64,000 bases of DNA from the NCBI GenBank assembly GCA_036250225.1, contig JAPZLL010000024.1, positions 496,001 through 560,000 on the forward strand, read 5' to 3'. Positions 41,868 through 51,418 of this stretch are shown here, one piece after another. A model generated the notes under the pieces. It had not been told where the DNA came from, ran no database searches, and was given only the letters and a program-made list of their open reading frames with translations. Within the stretch, counting starts at the first letter, position 1. The number at the start of each line of letters is the position of its first letter. The DNA is from Cercophora sp. LCS_1 (Eukaryota > Ascomycota > Sordariomycetes > Sordariales > Lasiosphaeriaceae). Position numbers and translations under genes: made by a program.

Positions 41868-43956
41868 TCACTTGGCTTTCTGGTGCTGCTTTCGACACAG
41901 CCTCCCGTTTGTGATGGGATAATACGGCACCTGGCCCGTGACGTACCAGTCCTCAGATCCCACAGCCGTCTGCGCGTACAAGGTACCGGTGGGATCATAC
42001 CTTTGCTTCAGCTCATATAGACGAGGGTAGTTCATGCCGTAAAAGGACTTTTGAAACTCGGGTTCGTTGATGTCACCTTCGTTCAGGTGTGAGCCAGCGC
42101 CTGGTGAGATGGCCCGCCACTCATCCATCCACTCTACGAGCTTCCTACTGTCGGCGGTGATAGTTTCGATGCTCGGGCCTTCGGTCCAAGGATTTGTCAG
42201 CATGGCAAACATCATGTTGTTGCGCCAAGCTGGCAAGACGGCGTTGTCCTGGTTTACGGCCGGGTTCACGCCAGTCTTGATGTTGTAAGCCAGCAACCTG
42301 CCACCCGATTCGAGGGCGTGACGAATGGCAGCCCTGGTTTTTACAAGAAGCTCCGGATTCTCACGCGGGAACAGACGTGATGCTGCGTGGATGGTAGAAC
42401 CACCAGCGCCTTCATTCGCGGCCGGGAAAGTGAAGTTGAAAGCCTGGTATAAGCTAGGAAACTCGTTGAATACGACGTCGTTGAGTGGAATACCCAGGGC
42501 TGCAAACCTGGCGAAGAGTGGCGCGTTCCATGCCTCCAGCTCGGTGGCTGTCATGCGGTTTGCCCAATGCGGACGTAGCGCAAGAGTGCAAAGTTCCGGC
42601 TGGGCTGGGCCCTGGCAAACGATTTTGTGGTACACGTAGTGCCCGGCGTCGGCGTTCCTTGGGGACGTCTCCAAAAAGGCCTGGACCGCAGCCCAGAACT
42701 TTCCAGCCGTTACGTTCTGGGTCGGAATTGTTGTAGTGATGCTGTATGTGAGTGTGGCGACGGGCATCTTTGGATACGCGGCGATGACTGCTGAGGTGAC
42801 GACGCCGAATGTACTACCGCCGGCGCCCCGGAGCGCCTAGAACAAGTCGCTGTTGTGATGTTCGTTTGCGGTTACGAACCGGCCGTCAGGCAACACGACC
42901 TCTAGTGAGAGAATTTGGTCCGCCCCAAGACCGTAGACGCTTGTGAGCGGCGAGTGGCCACCACCAGCTGCGTAACCGCCGGCAAGACCTACAGTCTTAA
43001 GAATGCAGCCGAACATTAGCCAAGAGGCTCTTTCCGAGTTCTGAAGGCCAAGGAGATGAACTCACCCTACCGATGCCTCCGACAACGCTAACACCGAGTT
43101 TTTTGGTTTCTTCGTAGAGCGTACCTACCTCTACTCCGGTGCCGATCTTGAATGCTGAGCCTTTGTAGGATCCGCTAGAGTAGTTGGAAATAAAGCGGAT
43201 GTCTCGGAGGAAGCCGGTGAAAACAGACAGACCTCCAGCACCGGTCGACTTGGCGTTGAAGTCGTGGCCCTTGTTCTTGATCACGAGGCGCAAGTTCGCG
43301 TTGCGCGCAAAGTTCACGGCAAGCTGAATCTGGGCTACGCTAGTCACATTGACAACATATGTTGGGTAGCCTCCGACGGTGCAGTTGCCGCCAGGAGAAG
43401 TTGTTGGGGTGACATGTCCGTCCCTCGTAGAGCGGAAAGCTCACGCTGGCCGGGTCATCGACGCTGCAGACGGTTAGTCCATGTTGCTGAGGTATCGGGA
43501 GGAACGAGATATATATTGGAATCTCGGAGTCCCCCATTGAGACTTGACCGCCGCGCATCGGGTCTCATCCTTGACCTTAGGCCAGCTGTTAAAGCAAGAA
43601 GCGGCAAGTGGAATGGTCTTAACAAGCCTCCCACCAACTGGCATGTCGAAATCCCTTCATACAAGTTCTGACGGCCATTCTGACGTCCCTGAATATGCTT
43701 TGCATTGCGGTCTTGGGGTGATGGGCTTTCCTGGGGCCGCAAAGTCGAACAGCGGTACGTTAGCGATACCCTTGCCGGCAAGGTTTGCGATGAACTCTGG
43801 TGTCAACTGAGCTGTCTCAAAGTCGAAGTACTCTACGTCCGCGTCAGTTGTGTTAGGCGCGACGATCTGAGCAGCCGTAGGCATGTCTTTTCCCAGCACC
43901 AGCCATGTGACAGGCGATAGGATTGCTAACAAGAGCGCCGAGAGGAGAGGAGGCAT
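41868..43956 (-). pseudogene. Decayed secreted FAD/BBE-like oxidase
   Basis: The start at 43956 codes a signal peptide (MPPLLSALLLAIL). Then follow the usual CKAY..WPS region, DDPASVSFPLYEGRTC, the FAD PCMH core (VIKNKGHDFNAKSTGAGGLS) and GGYAAGGGHSPLTSVYGLGADQILSLE. The BBE C-terminus carries YPRLYELKQRYDPTGTLY. Lesions: TGA at 43657-43659 (ELV*RDFD, where W is expected), no usable donor before DDPASV, a frame change near 43395 (HPNN / GGNCTVGG), and TAG at 42837-42839 (DLF*ALRGAGG, Gln expected). The 5'-most introns are otherwise plausible. It should be inactive. Relatives oxidise sugars, alkaloids or secondary metabolites. Confidence 0.88.
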
Positions 43957-45170
43957 TTTGGTTGTTATGAGTGGATTATGTGGCTGAGTTCTTCGGTGCT
44001 GTTCAGGGCAAGCAGACGCCAATTCGGTTTTCAAGCAGAGACAAGGAAACGGCCGGGACGGAGTTGCCACGGCAGCCGTCTTGGTGATGAAGGTCGGCAG
44101 GCTTGTCCCACCCTACTGGACTACGGGCCTTTCTGCTCCCATTGTGTTGCTATTTAATTAAGCCAAATTAATCTTCCAACCGCAAGGACTCGGTAGTGCT
44201 ACAGTTCTTATGCAGGGTTCTTTCTTAGGCTTGATGTGCCGAGGTTGGCTTTGCCTAAGAAGGGGTGTGTAACGCATCAACATCTCAGGGAGTCCGACAT
44301 CAACCATACTTCATAAAGTAAGACCGAAAACTCCTCTAGATATTGAGCTTTCTCACAATCTGCGCCCGCTTTGCAGGCTTAACACGTGGGATTCAGTCTG
44401 AAGTCCCATCAACTCATAATCCAAAGTTCAAAAAGGCCCGGAAATCTAGACCACGGGCGGCCGACAATGGCTGTCAAGATGGGGTTTGCATAATTTTATT
44501 GGCCGCATGCATGCATAAAGGTGAAACCAACTCGGTTGTAGCACATAACGTATTGGATACGTGAGTCGTGGTTCACCATGCGCAAGTTTTTTTTTTACAC
44601 TTTTACATTCCGTTTTTTTGCAGTTTTGCAGTTTTGCAGTTTTGCAGTTTTGCAGTTTTGCAGTTTTGCAGTTTTGCAGTTTTGCAGTTTTGCTCTCCAC
44701 ATTCCAGCCGAAACGATGCTGCAAAATGGGCGACTTGATCGGAACTTGCTTGCAGAGCAAAATTGGCACTCCGGGGAGATCCGTTCATCGGGCCCAAGGA
44801 GAGGCGAGCGCAGTATTTTGTTTTTTTTCTGCAGCCCATGTCACCCACCCAAGCCACTGTCAGCAGATGAATCAGCGCTCCCAGGGGGGTGGTCCGATCT
44901 TGCCCGTGCTGGGAAGTTTTTGGCAAAACTTCGGAAGAGCTGACGTATCGGAGCGAGACACACTCTCAGCGCCTCTCAGTCACGAATTGACATGTCGCTT
45001 TGTGGCAGTTCAACCTTTCGACGCCCCAAACGCTTCTCATCACCGCCCAGCTATGTCAGCAACAAATACCCGACCGATCGCCTTGGGCTCCTGGCTCACG
45101 ACTGTCTGTCGCCCATCGCCTGTCATCAATTTCGAATCCACGTCAACCCTCACATGAAGCCCGCCAAAAC
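43957..45170. other. Gene-free stretch containing the octamer repeat
   Basis: About 1.2 kb of upstream sequence shared by the BBE-like remnant and the DUF7703 gene. Apart from the TTTTGCAG array it shows only spurious frames. Frames that cross the array are open because the 8-base unit lacks stops. Confidence 0.45.
44616..44693 (+). repeat. Perfect octamer array, TTTTGCAG x 9
   Basis: Nine uninterrupted copies of TTTTGCAG occupy 44616-44687, followed by a partial TTTTGC. The unit length is not a multiple of three, so all frames pass through without a stop. Each unit looks like a 3' splice acceptor (T-run plus GCAG). It lies about 480 bases upstream of the DUF7703 start. Confidence 0.95.
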
Positions 45171-46175
45171 ATGACGGCGACCTACGACAACGGGATCGGC
45201 CGTGATCAAGAGACTGATGCGCGCAGCGCTTTTATCATTGGGTGCTTCTTGGTGATTGCGCTCTACAACGTTCTCGAGCTCAACGTCATCATCTTCTCCG
45301 TCTTCAAAACCTACCGCAGCCTCTACTTTTGGAGCTTTTTGGTCGCGACATGGGGCATCCCGTTGTACGCGGCCGGGTTCCTGCTGAAATTCGTTGACGT
45401 GTCGAGGGCTCGGGTCGCCATCGTCGTCCTCATCAGCGTCGGGTGGGTCTGCATGGTGTCCGGGCAGTCGTTGGTCCTGTATTCCCGGCTCCATCTTGTC
45501 CTCTGGAACGAAACCTACCTTCGACTGGTTCTCGCCATGATCATCTGCGACGCCATCATCTGCCATGTCCCTACCATCGTCATCGCTGCTGGTGCCAACT
45601 TGACCGATATCGCCTCGTTTGTTACCGCCTACAGCATCTACGAAAAAGTGCAGGTCACCATTTTCTTCATCCAAGAGCTCATCATATCCTCACTCTACAT
45701 CTCGCGAGCCGTCAAACTCCTCGGACCCGACGGTGAGCACGTGCGGGGGAAGGCCGCCTACTCCGTCAAGGTGCATCTGCTTTTGGTCAATATGTGCGTC
45801 ATCTTCCTGGATATCGCAGTGCTAGCACTCGAGTATGCGAGCCTATACAACATCCAGATCAGCTACAAGGCATTCGCGTACAGCATCAAGCTCAAACTCG
45901 AATTCAGCATCCTCAACCGTTTGGTCGACTTCGCCAGGTTGAAGAAGCAGCTTGAGACGCTCGCGACAGGGGTACCTGAGGAAAGCTCGCTCGTCGCGCC
46001 CAACTCGGAGGGGCATCGTAGAGTGATGTACGAAAGCACCGGCACCACGTTGGACGTGTACGCCGAGGAGGAAAGGGAGAGTGCCACGGCTTCTTGCTTC
46101 AGCAGAAATGGTGAGAGGCAGCCAGGAAAGGACGGGCTGGTGGTATCACAGGCCGCCGCGGGTAAAATAGACTAG
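45171..46175 (+). CDS. DUF7703-type seven-transmembrane protein
   Basis: An intact single-exon protein of 334 residues from the ATG at 45171. Seven hydrophobic segments can be marked: about 22-42 (AFIIGCFLVIALYNV), 50-72, 82-104, 118-140, 158-180, 200-222 and 228-250. A cytosolic Ser/Glu-rich tail follows. The pattern ..VFKTYRSLYFWSFLVATWGIPL and the late NRLVDF resemble the fungal DUF7703 integral membrane family, whose function is unknown; a receptor-like role is speculative. It converges with the giant orphan gene, with only 50 bases between stops. Confidence 0.75.
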   Translation: MTATYDNGIGRDQETDARSAFIIGCFLVIALYNVLELNVIIFSVFKTYRSLYFWSFLVATWGIPLYAAGFLLKFVDVSRARVAIVVLISVGWVCMVSGQSLVLYSRLHLVLWNETYLRLVLAMIICDAIICHVPTIVIAAGANLTDIASFVTAYSIYEKVQVTIFFIQELIISSLYISRAVKLLGPDGEHVRGKAAYSVKVHLLLVNMCVIFLDIAVLALEYASLYNIQISYKAFAYSIKLKLEFSILNRLVDFARLKKQLETLATGVPEESSLVAPNSEGHRRVMYESTGTTLDVYAEEERESATASCFSRNGERQPGKDGLVVSQAAAGKID

Positions 46176-46225
46176 ATGAGGGAAACACTATTATCAAAAC
46201 GAGCTACAGTTTGTCCCATTTAGTC

Positions 46226-49200
46226 TTAGTACTCGCCGTCAGAGCTGTCATCCCCCCATCCGTTCTTCTTCTTGGGCAGTCTTCCGCTCTTTGCACCCCA
46301 TCTGGCCACCGATTTGGCCAGTGCCGAATTCCATTCCTCTTCGTACTTGGCCCAGAACTGATTCCCATCCCTCCGGCTCTTGGCGGCCTCCTTCAGCCCC
46401 TTGATCGTCGCTCTTGCTCGTTCCCGGATCACCTCGTCGTGGCTGTGCTTCCATTGCAGCACCAACAGATCGCGCGTCTGCCGCATCACATCGCGGTCGC
46501 GCGGGTCCTCCCCTCTGCGGATGAGCTCGCGGGTCAGCTCCGCCCGCATGTAATCGCTCATGGTCAGTTCGCGGGGATCAAGCGGGTCGGCAACCCCCTT
46601 GCCGAGCACGACGGCAACGCGCAGAAAATCCGACTTGCTCACGGGGCTGCGTGACACGGCCGCCTTGAGCGTGTTCCACTCCTCGTGGTGCGGACGGCCG
46701 CGACGGACGAGCTCGTCAATGAGAGAAATGATTTCGGCTGCAAAGGCCGCGATCTCGGCGTCGGGAGCCGGCTCGGCATGGTCGTTGAACGAGGTGGACG
46801 GGAACGGGAGCATTCGCAAGCGCGTCTCAAAGGTGTCCGGGAGGCGCCGCGGGTGTCGGTGGCGGTCGCGCTGCCACGCGGGGGTTCGTAGACCCTCGAT
46901 GCGGGACACGATGCTGCCTAGAACGGGCAGGGCGTGGGCGATTTGAGCTTCGCGGCATTCCTTGCGGTTGAAGCCGCCACCTGAAGGGACTTTGCTGAGA
47001 GCGCCTTCCAGCTGGTCCAGGGCCCGACCGTCCGAGGTGTCGATGAAGACGTCTGCGACCGCCAGGAGGAAGTCCTGGATGAGCGGGACCGTGAGGCCGT
47101 TCTCGCCAAACGTCTGCCAGATGGACGCGGGTCGGTTCAGCAGAGCAGCACACGTGTTGACGCCGAGGTACAGGCTACCGATGCTGCCGTTTCCAAAGAG
47201 CGCCCGCCAGTGCTTCGCGCCGTGTGACGCGCCGAGGACAGCGTCTGCTTTGATTCTTGCGTTGACGGCGGCAATACCGGGCGGAGGGGCGATGTTTGCC
47301 ATGACGTGTTGCCTCAGGTGCGCAAAGGTTTCGATCGTCACGAATTCCGGCCGGTCACGAATGAGGTCGTTATAGAGGCGAGCGACCACGGGAACAGGGG
47401 GCAAGGTCTCGCCGGCGGGGCGGTCGATACCGTGTACCTTTTCAAACAGCCTGATCCATCGCCCGTTGTTCTCGGTGGATTGTTGCAGGACGGCCAGGAG
47501 AACGCCTTCTGTCCATCTCTTCTCCCACTCTGGCGTGAACTCGCCATTCAAGCCGGTACGGAAAAGGAGGTGCAGCAGAGGCCGATCAGTGGCGGACATT
47601 CCTCCTATTTCAGGCACGACGCCATCCGCTTCCGCCTTGGCCCAATCCTCCTCCGTCATCGGATACCGCTCGTCCAGGGATGCGGCGATTGGCCCTACGC
47701 GGGACCGCAAGACGTCCATAATTCTCTCCTTGAGCTTGACATCCTTTGTGCTGGCAAAGACTTCGACGAGACTCTCGATGCCAGCAATCTTGGTGTCCAT
47801 GTGGCGGGCATTGGAGAGAATTTTGGCCAAGATGGAGCAGGTGATGTGCTCATCAACGACAGTGGAGCCGCGAAGCGTCTGCGCCAGCATTTTGACAGTG
47901 CTGATTTTGATAAGAGGCCGGGAGCGGACGGTGAGGCTGACGGCAAGATTAGCGGCAAGGTTGGGAGCGAGGCCGGAGTTGAGCCCGGAGGTGATGTAGG
48001 GGGTGACGCTGGGGCTTGGCGTAATCGATCCCGTGTGATGTTTTGTCTGGGCGAGGCGCTCAACCATGGTGTCTGTCAAGCTGTTGAGGAAGCCCTTTAC
48101 TTCTGCGGCCGGCAGCGACGAGAGAAATCCGGCATTGAAGAGGTGCCTGTGCCAGGAGCTGTCGCCCTGTCCATCAATGAGAACGTCGCGAATCAAGTCG
48201 CAAGCCACCGCCGGCCGTTCACCTCTCGAGAGGAGGAGGATAATATCCATCGTCAGCCGAAGATGGGCATCATCGGGCTCGTCTGCAGCGGCCAAACCTT
48301 CGAGCATGGATCGGGCCAGACGCAAGAGCAGCTCCGGAGGAACTCGCGTTTTGAATGTTTCAAGAATTCTGAAGCAATCAAAGAGGCTGTTCGGCGTCGA
48401 CCGCTCCAAGAAGTCGTCGGCAAGGTATAGTGCAGGAAACCGGGGCGTTTTCGCTGATGGGAAGGGCTGCATCATCAGGGACTTGCCACATCCGACTTCG
48501 CTGTTGATGTAGAGCATTGCGGCGGCGATGTATACGTCCTGCGTACTACCAGGCGGCGATGAGTTGTGTCTTTCTTCCGACCAGAAGCCAGGGATCGCCG
48601 GAATGTGCACTTTCTTTTTGCTTGGTGTCAGCCGGTTACCAAAGGGACTGGTCGCCGTGCTGGTCTGGCGTGGGCTAAGCATGCACTCCAAACACGAGAG
48701 GTCCCCGGGAAGCTCCCGTTCCACGGGCTCCGTAGCTTGCGCTGCAGGATCCGGATGCCACTCCATCGGGACATCTGGATCTTCCGGCTGCGGAAATGAT
48801 AGGCCGGATCCCGAGCGACGAGCAGACTCGGACTCGGACAGGCCTGGTATCCACGTCTTGAATCCATCGAATGCGAAATGGAGCCAGAAGGCCCGGGCAT
48901 GCTCCCAGTTTCCCGTCAGATTTTCCGTGGCGTGGTGCCATGCGCTTGCAACCCGAGCTTGGCGTGTTGTGCCCTCATAATCGTCGAGGCTGTCGACGTA
49001 AATCTCAAGGCAAGCCGCGTAGTCGTCAACGAAGCCCGAGATGGCAGCGCGTGACTCGTCATCGCTGGGCGGCGAGCTGCGTAACGTCTTTGCATCACCG
49101 AATACCACGGCTTTCGCTCTTGACAGGACGTACGGCAGTTTGAGGACTCGCTCCGTGGAATCGAAACTGAAGTGAAAAAGCGACTGCACGGGTAGGCCCT

Positions 49201-51418
49201 TTGGCCAAGGCGCGTCCAATGTCAGCACAGCTGGGTACCTCTTGACCCGCTCCTGAGACCATAATTCATCCCGGGCTTTGGCGAGATGGTCTAGGAACTG
49301 CCACGCATGATCCCGGACCTCAGAGGTTCCAGCAAGCATGGAGCTGTCGAGCTGGCCCTCCAGCTTTGCCAGGCCCATGCGGGAGAACTCTGGTCGAAGC
49401 ACGAACTTCTCTGCTTCAACTAGCATCAAGAGAGTGGGTTGCCACACTAGACGAGATATCTCATCGTCCGAGAGATGGTGGTATGTCTGAAAAGTATTGA
49501 CAAGCTGAAAGCGCGCCCTCGTGACAGCGTTGGCAAGCTTCCCGACAGCGCTCCAAGACCGGCTTTGATAGCTTGGCTCCTGTATTGCCGCTGCGGCTGT
49601 CTGGAGAATCTGCAGTACGATATTGTTTGCCGCCAGGATGTTCGCCCCGACCGTGGCAACAGGTACAACTGGAAGTCGATCATTGGACGGAATGGCGGTG
49701 AGGAGGCCAAGTCCCTCTTTGGTCATCAAAACATCATTGTGGTAAAGGCGGCTGGCAGTAAATTGGTCCTTGTCGAACCGCCGTGCCCATCGGAGAGCGT
49801 TTGCGTAGAGTTCCAGAGACCCGGAGGCGATAGACAGGAAAAGCACTGACTTTGCCCAAGCAAGACGATCGCTGGGTTCGCGGCTCTGGCTCGCCTTTGT
49901 CATTCGCTGTTTCAGAATGGCTCGAGTGTTGCCTTGGACCTCGGAGCTAGCATCTCCCGAATCCTTAGGACGCAGGTGCGTGAGGAGCAGGCTGTTCAAT
50001 AGAGGAAAATCACCGCTTGCTGTCATCCCCGTCGAGTCTGGGGTGTGCGATAGTATCGTCAGCCCGGAGTAACGGCTGATCTCCGGTTCGAGGAACGTTT
50101 TGTCGGGCCGAATCTCGGCGAGAAGATTCAACAGGTTGATGGACTTGTCGATTGGCAGCAGTCTGAAGAGCCGGTACGGAAAGCCGTTGATTCCCTTCAG
50201 CTTCTCCCTGTCCTCGTCACTTGGTGACTCCACGTTGATACCATACTTCTTGGGGCTGCGGAACAGCCACACAAAGAGCTCGTATCTGTGCGCTGGCTTG
50301 ACACGGAGAATATCCGGAAAATCGGAGAGAGTTGGAAAAGCGGCCGTTGGCACGAGATCCAGCAATGACTGCAAGACGACGCCGGCCCGGAGGTGGCGCT
50401 CTTCGGTAGGCACATAGTTCCACCAGTGGATGGCACGGGACAGCAAACCGTCCGGCTCGAAATCCAGCTCGTGGGCGAGATCGGGCCATCTCTTTAGCGA
50501 TGCAAGTATCGTATCCCACGCCTTGTCACGGGCGCCGCTGACCAGTTTCCACTTTGCCACGCCCTTTGCCAAAGGCAACAGGAGCTCTTCCATGAACTTG
50601 GCCGCGTCGACTTTCAAGCCCTTTGCGTCACAGGCATCGATCTTTTCGACAATGTCGGCTTGAAACTTGTCCAAGTTTCCCTCGTTCAGCAGCCACGCTA
50701 CACCATCCAGCCTGACGGATGCGTTCCTGCGCTGGACTGGAGCCTTGACCTTGTCATCCTGGCCGGGCTCAACGTAGTCGGGGTAAGGGGCCTTGACCTT
50801 GTCCGTCGCTTTGCAAGATGGCTCTTCATTTCGGCGCCACTGGTCCCTGACGTTGGCAGTGCAGGCGCTCAGCAGCTGGCCGTACGTCTTGCGCAGCGGC
50901 CGCTCGTCACGGTCTGGATGGTTCGGTTCATCATCCAGCCCATCAAGCTTGCGTTTGTAAACCAGGCTAAACAGCTCAGAGATGGCCTCCTCCCTTTCCG
51001 CTGCTGCAGATGTGTCCCGCTGCGGCCTTGCTTGGGCAATGCCGCGGCACAACGACTCGACATCACTGACGCTCAGCTCGCGCATCAGAGCGGCGATGCC
51101 AGCGGCGCCCCCGAGCGCAGCCCATGTGGCGCGGAACTCGGGTCCGGTCCGCAGGTCCTTTCTCAACTTCGTGATGGCTTCGCGGCGAATGGACGCGCTG
51201 TGCGTCTGCCTGATTGCGGCGGCGAGGCAGCGCGGGTCGCGACTCAAGGGTAGGTAGGCATGGAAAACGGTGGGAGGGATGGCACCTGCCTCGACCGAAG
51301 AGAGCAGATGCGCAGTTAGCGAGGCCGTGTCGGTGGTCTCGAGGGCCTTCTCTAGAATCTCGGTCACCTGGTGCTGCGTGGCAGCGCAGAGCCGGCGGTC
51401 AAGCGCGCTATCAGCCAT
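46226..51418 (-). CDS. Giant helical orphan protein, 1730 residues
   Basis: One uninterrupted exon of 5.19 kb. The product starts MADSALDRRLCAATQHQVTE and ends NGWGDDSSDGEY. It has no signal peptide, membrane span, P-loop or zinc cluster. Helical repeats with Leu/Ala spacing recur through most of its length, as in HEAT/ARM-type solenoids. A Pro/Ser-rich break lies near residues 880-970. The length and lack of introns are striking in a region of intron-rich genes. Being intact over 1730 codons next to decayed genes implies selection. I do not recognise the family; a scaffold is the likeliest reading, by inference. Confidence 0.8.
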   Translation of the reverse strand: MADSALDRRLCAATQHQVTEILEKALETTDTASLTAHLLSSVEAGAIPPTVFHAYLPLSRDPRCLAAAIRQTHSASIRREAITKLRKDLRTGPEFRATWAALGGAAGIAALMRELSVSDVESLCRGIAQARPQRDTSAAAEREEAISELFSLVYKRKLDGLDDEPNHPDRDERPLRKTYGQLLSACTANVRDQWRRNEEPSCKATDKVKAPYPDYVEPGQDDKVKAPVQRRNASVRLDGVAWLLNEGNLDKFQADIVEKIDACDAKGLKVDAAKFMEELLLPLAKGVAKWKLVSGARDKAWDTILASLKRWPDLAHELDFEPDGLLSRAIHWWNYVPTEERHLRAGVVLQSLLDLVPTAAFPTLSDFPDILRVKPAHRYELFVWLFRSPKKYGINVESPSDEDREKLKGINGFPYRLFRLLPIDKSINLLNLLAEIRPDKTFLEPEISRYSGLTILSHTPDSTGMTASGDFPLLNSLLLTHLRPKDSGDASSEVQGNTRAILKQRMTKASQSREPSDRLAWAKSVLFLSIASGSLELYANALRWARRFDKDQFTASRLYHNDVLMTKEGLGLLTAIPSNDRLPVVPVATVGANILAANNIVLQILQTAAAAIQEPSYQSRSWSAVGKLANAVTRARFQLVNTFQTYHHLSDDEISRLVWQPTLLMLVEAEKFVLRPEFSRMGLAKLEGQLDSSMLAGTSEVRDHAWQFLDHLAKARDELWSQERVKRYPAVLTLDAPWPKGLPVQSLFHFSFDSTERVLKLPYVLSRAKAVVFGDAKTLRSSPPSDDESRAAISGFVDDYAACLEIYVDSLDDYEGTTRQARVASAWHHATENLTGNWEHARAFWLHFAFDGFKTWIPGLSESESARRSGSGLSFPQPEDPDVPMEWHPDPAAQATEPVERELPGDLSCLECMLSPRQTSTATSPFGNRLTPSKKKVHIPAIPGFWSEERHNSSPPGSTQDVYIAAAMLYINSEVGCGKSLMMQPFPSAKTPRFPALYLADDFLERSTPNSLFDCFRILETFKTRVPPELLLRLARSMLEGLAAADEPDDAHLRLTMDIILLLSRGERPAVACDLIRDVLIDGQGDSSWHRHLFNAGFLSSLPAAEVKGFLNSLTDTMVERLAQTKHHTGSITPSPSVTPYITSGLNSGLAPNLAANLAVSLTVRSRPLIKISTVKMLAQTLRGSTVVDEHITCSILAKILSNARHMDTKIAGIESLVEVFASTKDVKLKERIMDVLRSRVGPIAASLDERYPMTEEDWAKAEADGVVPEIGGMSATDRPLLHLLFRTGLNGEFTPEWEKRWTEGVLLAVLQQSTENNGRWIRLFEKVHGIDRPAGETLPPVPVVARLYNDLIRDRPEFVTIETFAHLRQHVMANIAPPPGIAAVNARIKADAVLGASHGAKHWRALFGNGSIGSLYLGVNTCAALLNRPASIWQTFGENGLTVPLIQDFLLAVADVFIDTSDGRALDQLEGALSKVPSGGGFNRKECREAQIAHALPVLGSIVSRIEGLRTPAWQRDRHRHPRRLPDTFETRLRMLPFPSTSFNDHAEPAPDAEIAAFAAEIISLIDELVRRGRPHHEEWNTLKAAVSRSPVSKSDFLRVAVVLGKGVADPLDPRELTMSDYMRAELTRELIRRGEDPRDRDVMRQTRDLLVLQWKHSHDEVIRERARATIKGLKEAAKSRRDGNQFWAKYEEEWNSALAKSVARWGAKSGRLPKKKNGWGDDSSDGEY

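Noticed and set aside
16142..43956. TAG reassigned as a sense codon
   Set aside because: Intact genes here (GH31, AA9, Zn2Cys6, gelsolin, 1730-codon gene) contain no internal TAG, and two use TAG as the plausible stop, so local gene decay explains the data better.
44616..44693. Octamer array as a CRISPR array
   Set aside because: The units are directly adjacent with no spacers, and the genome is eukaryotic.
44561..45157. Long frames crossing the TTTTGCAG array on both strands
   Set aside because: They are open only because the octamer contains no stop in any frame.
47306..48430. 374-codon rightward open frame
   Set aside because: It is antisense to the GC-rich 1730-codon gene, with no domain pattern.
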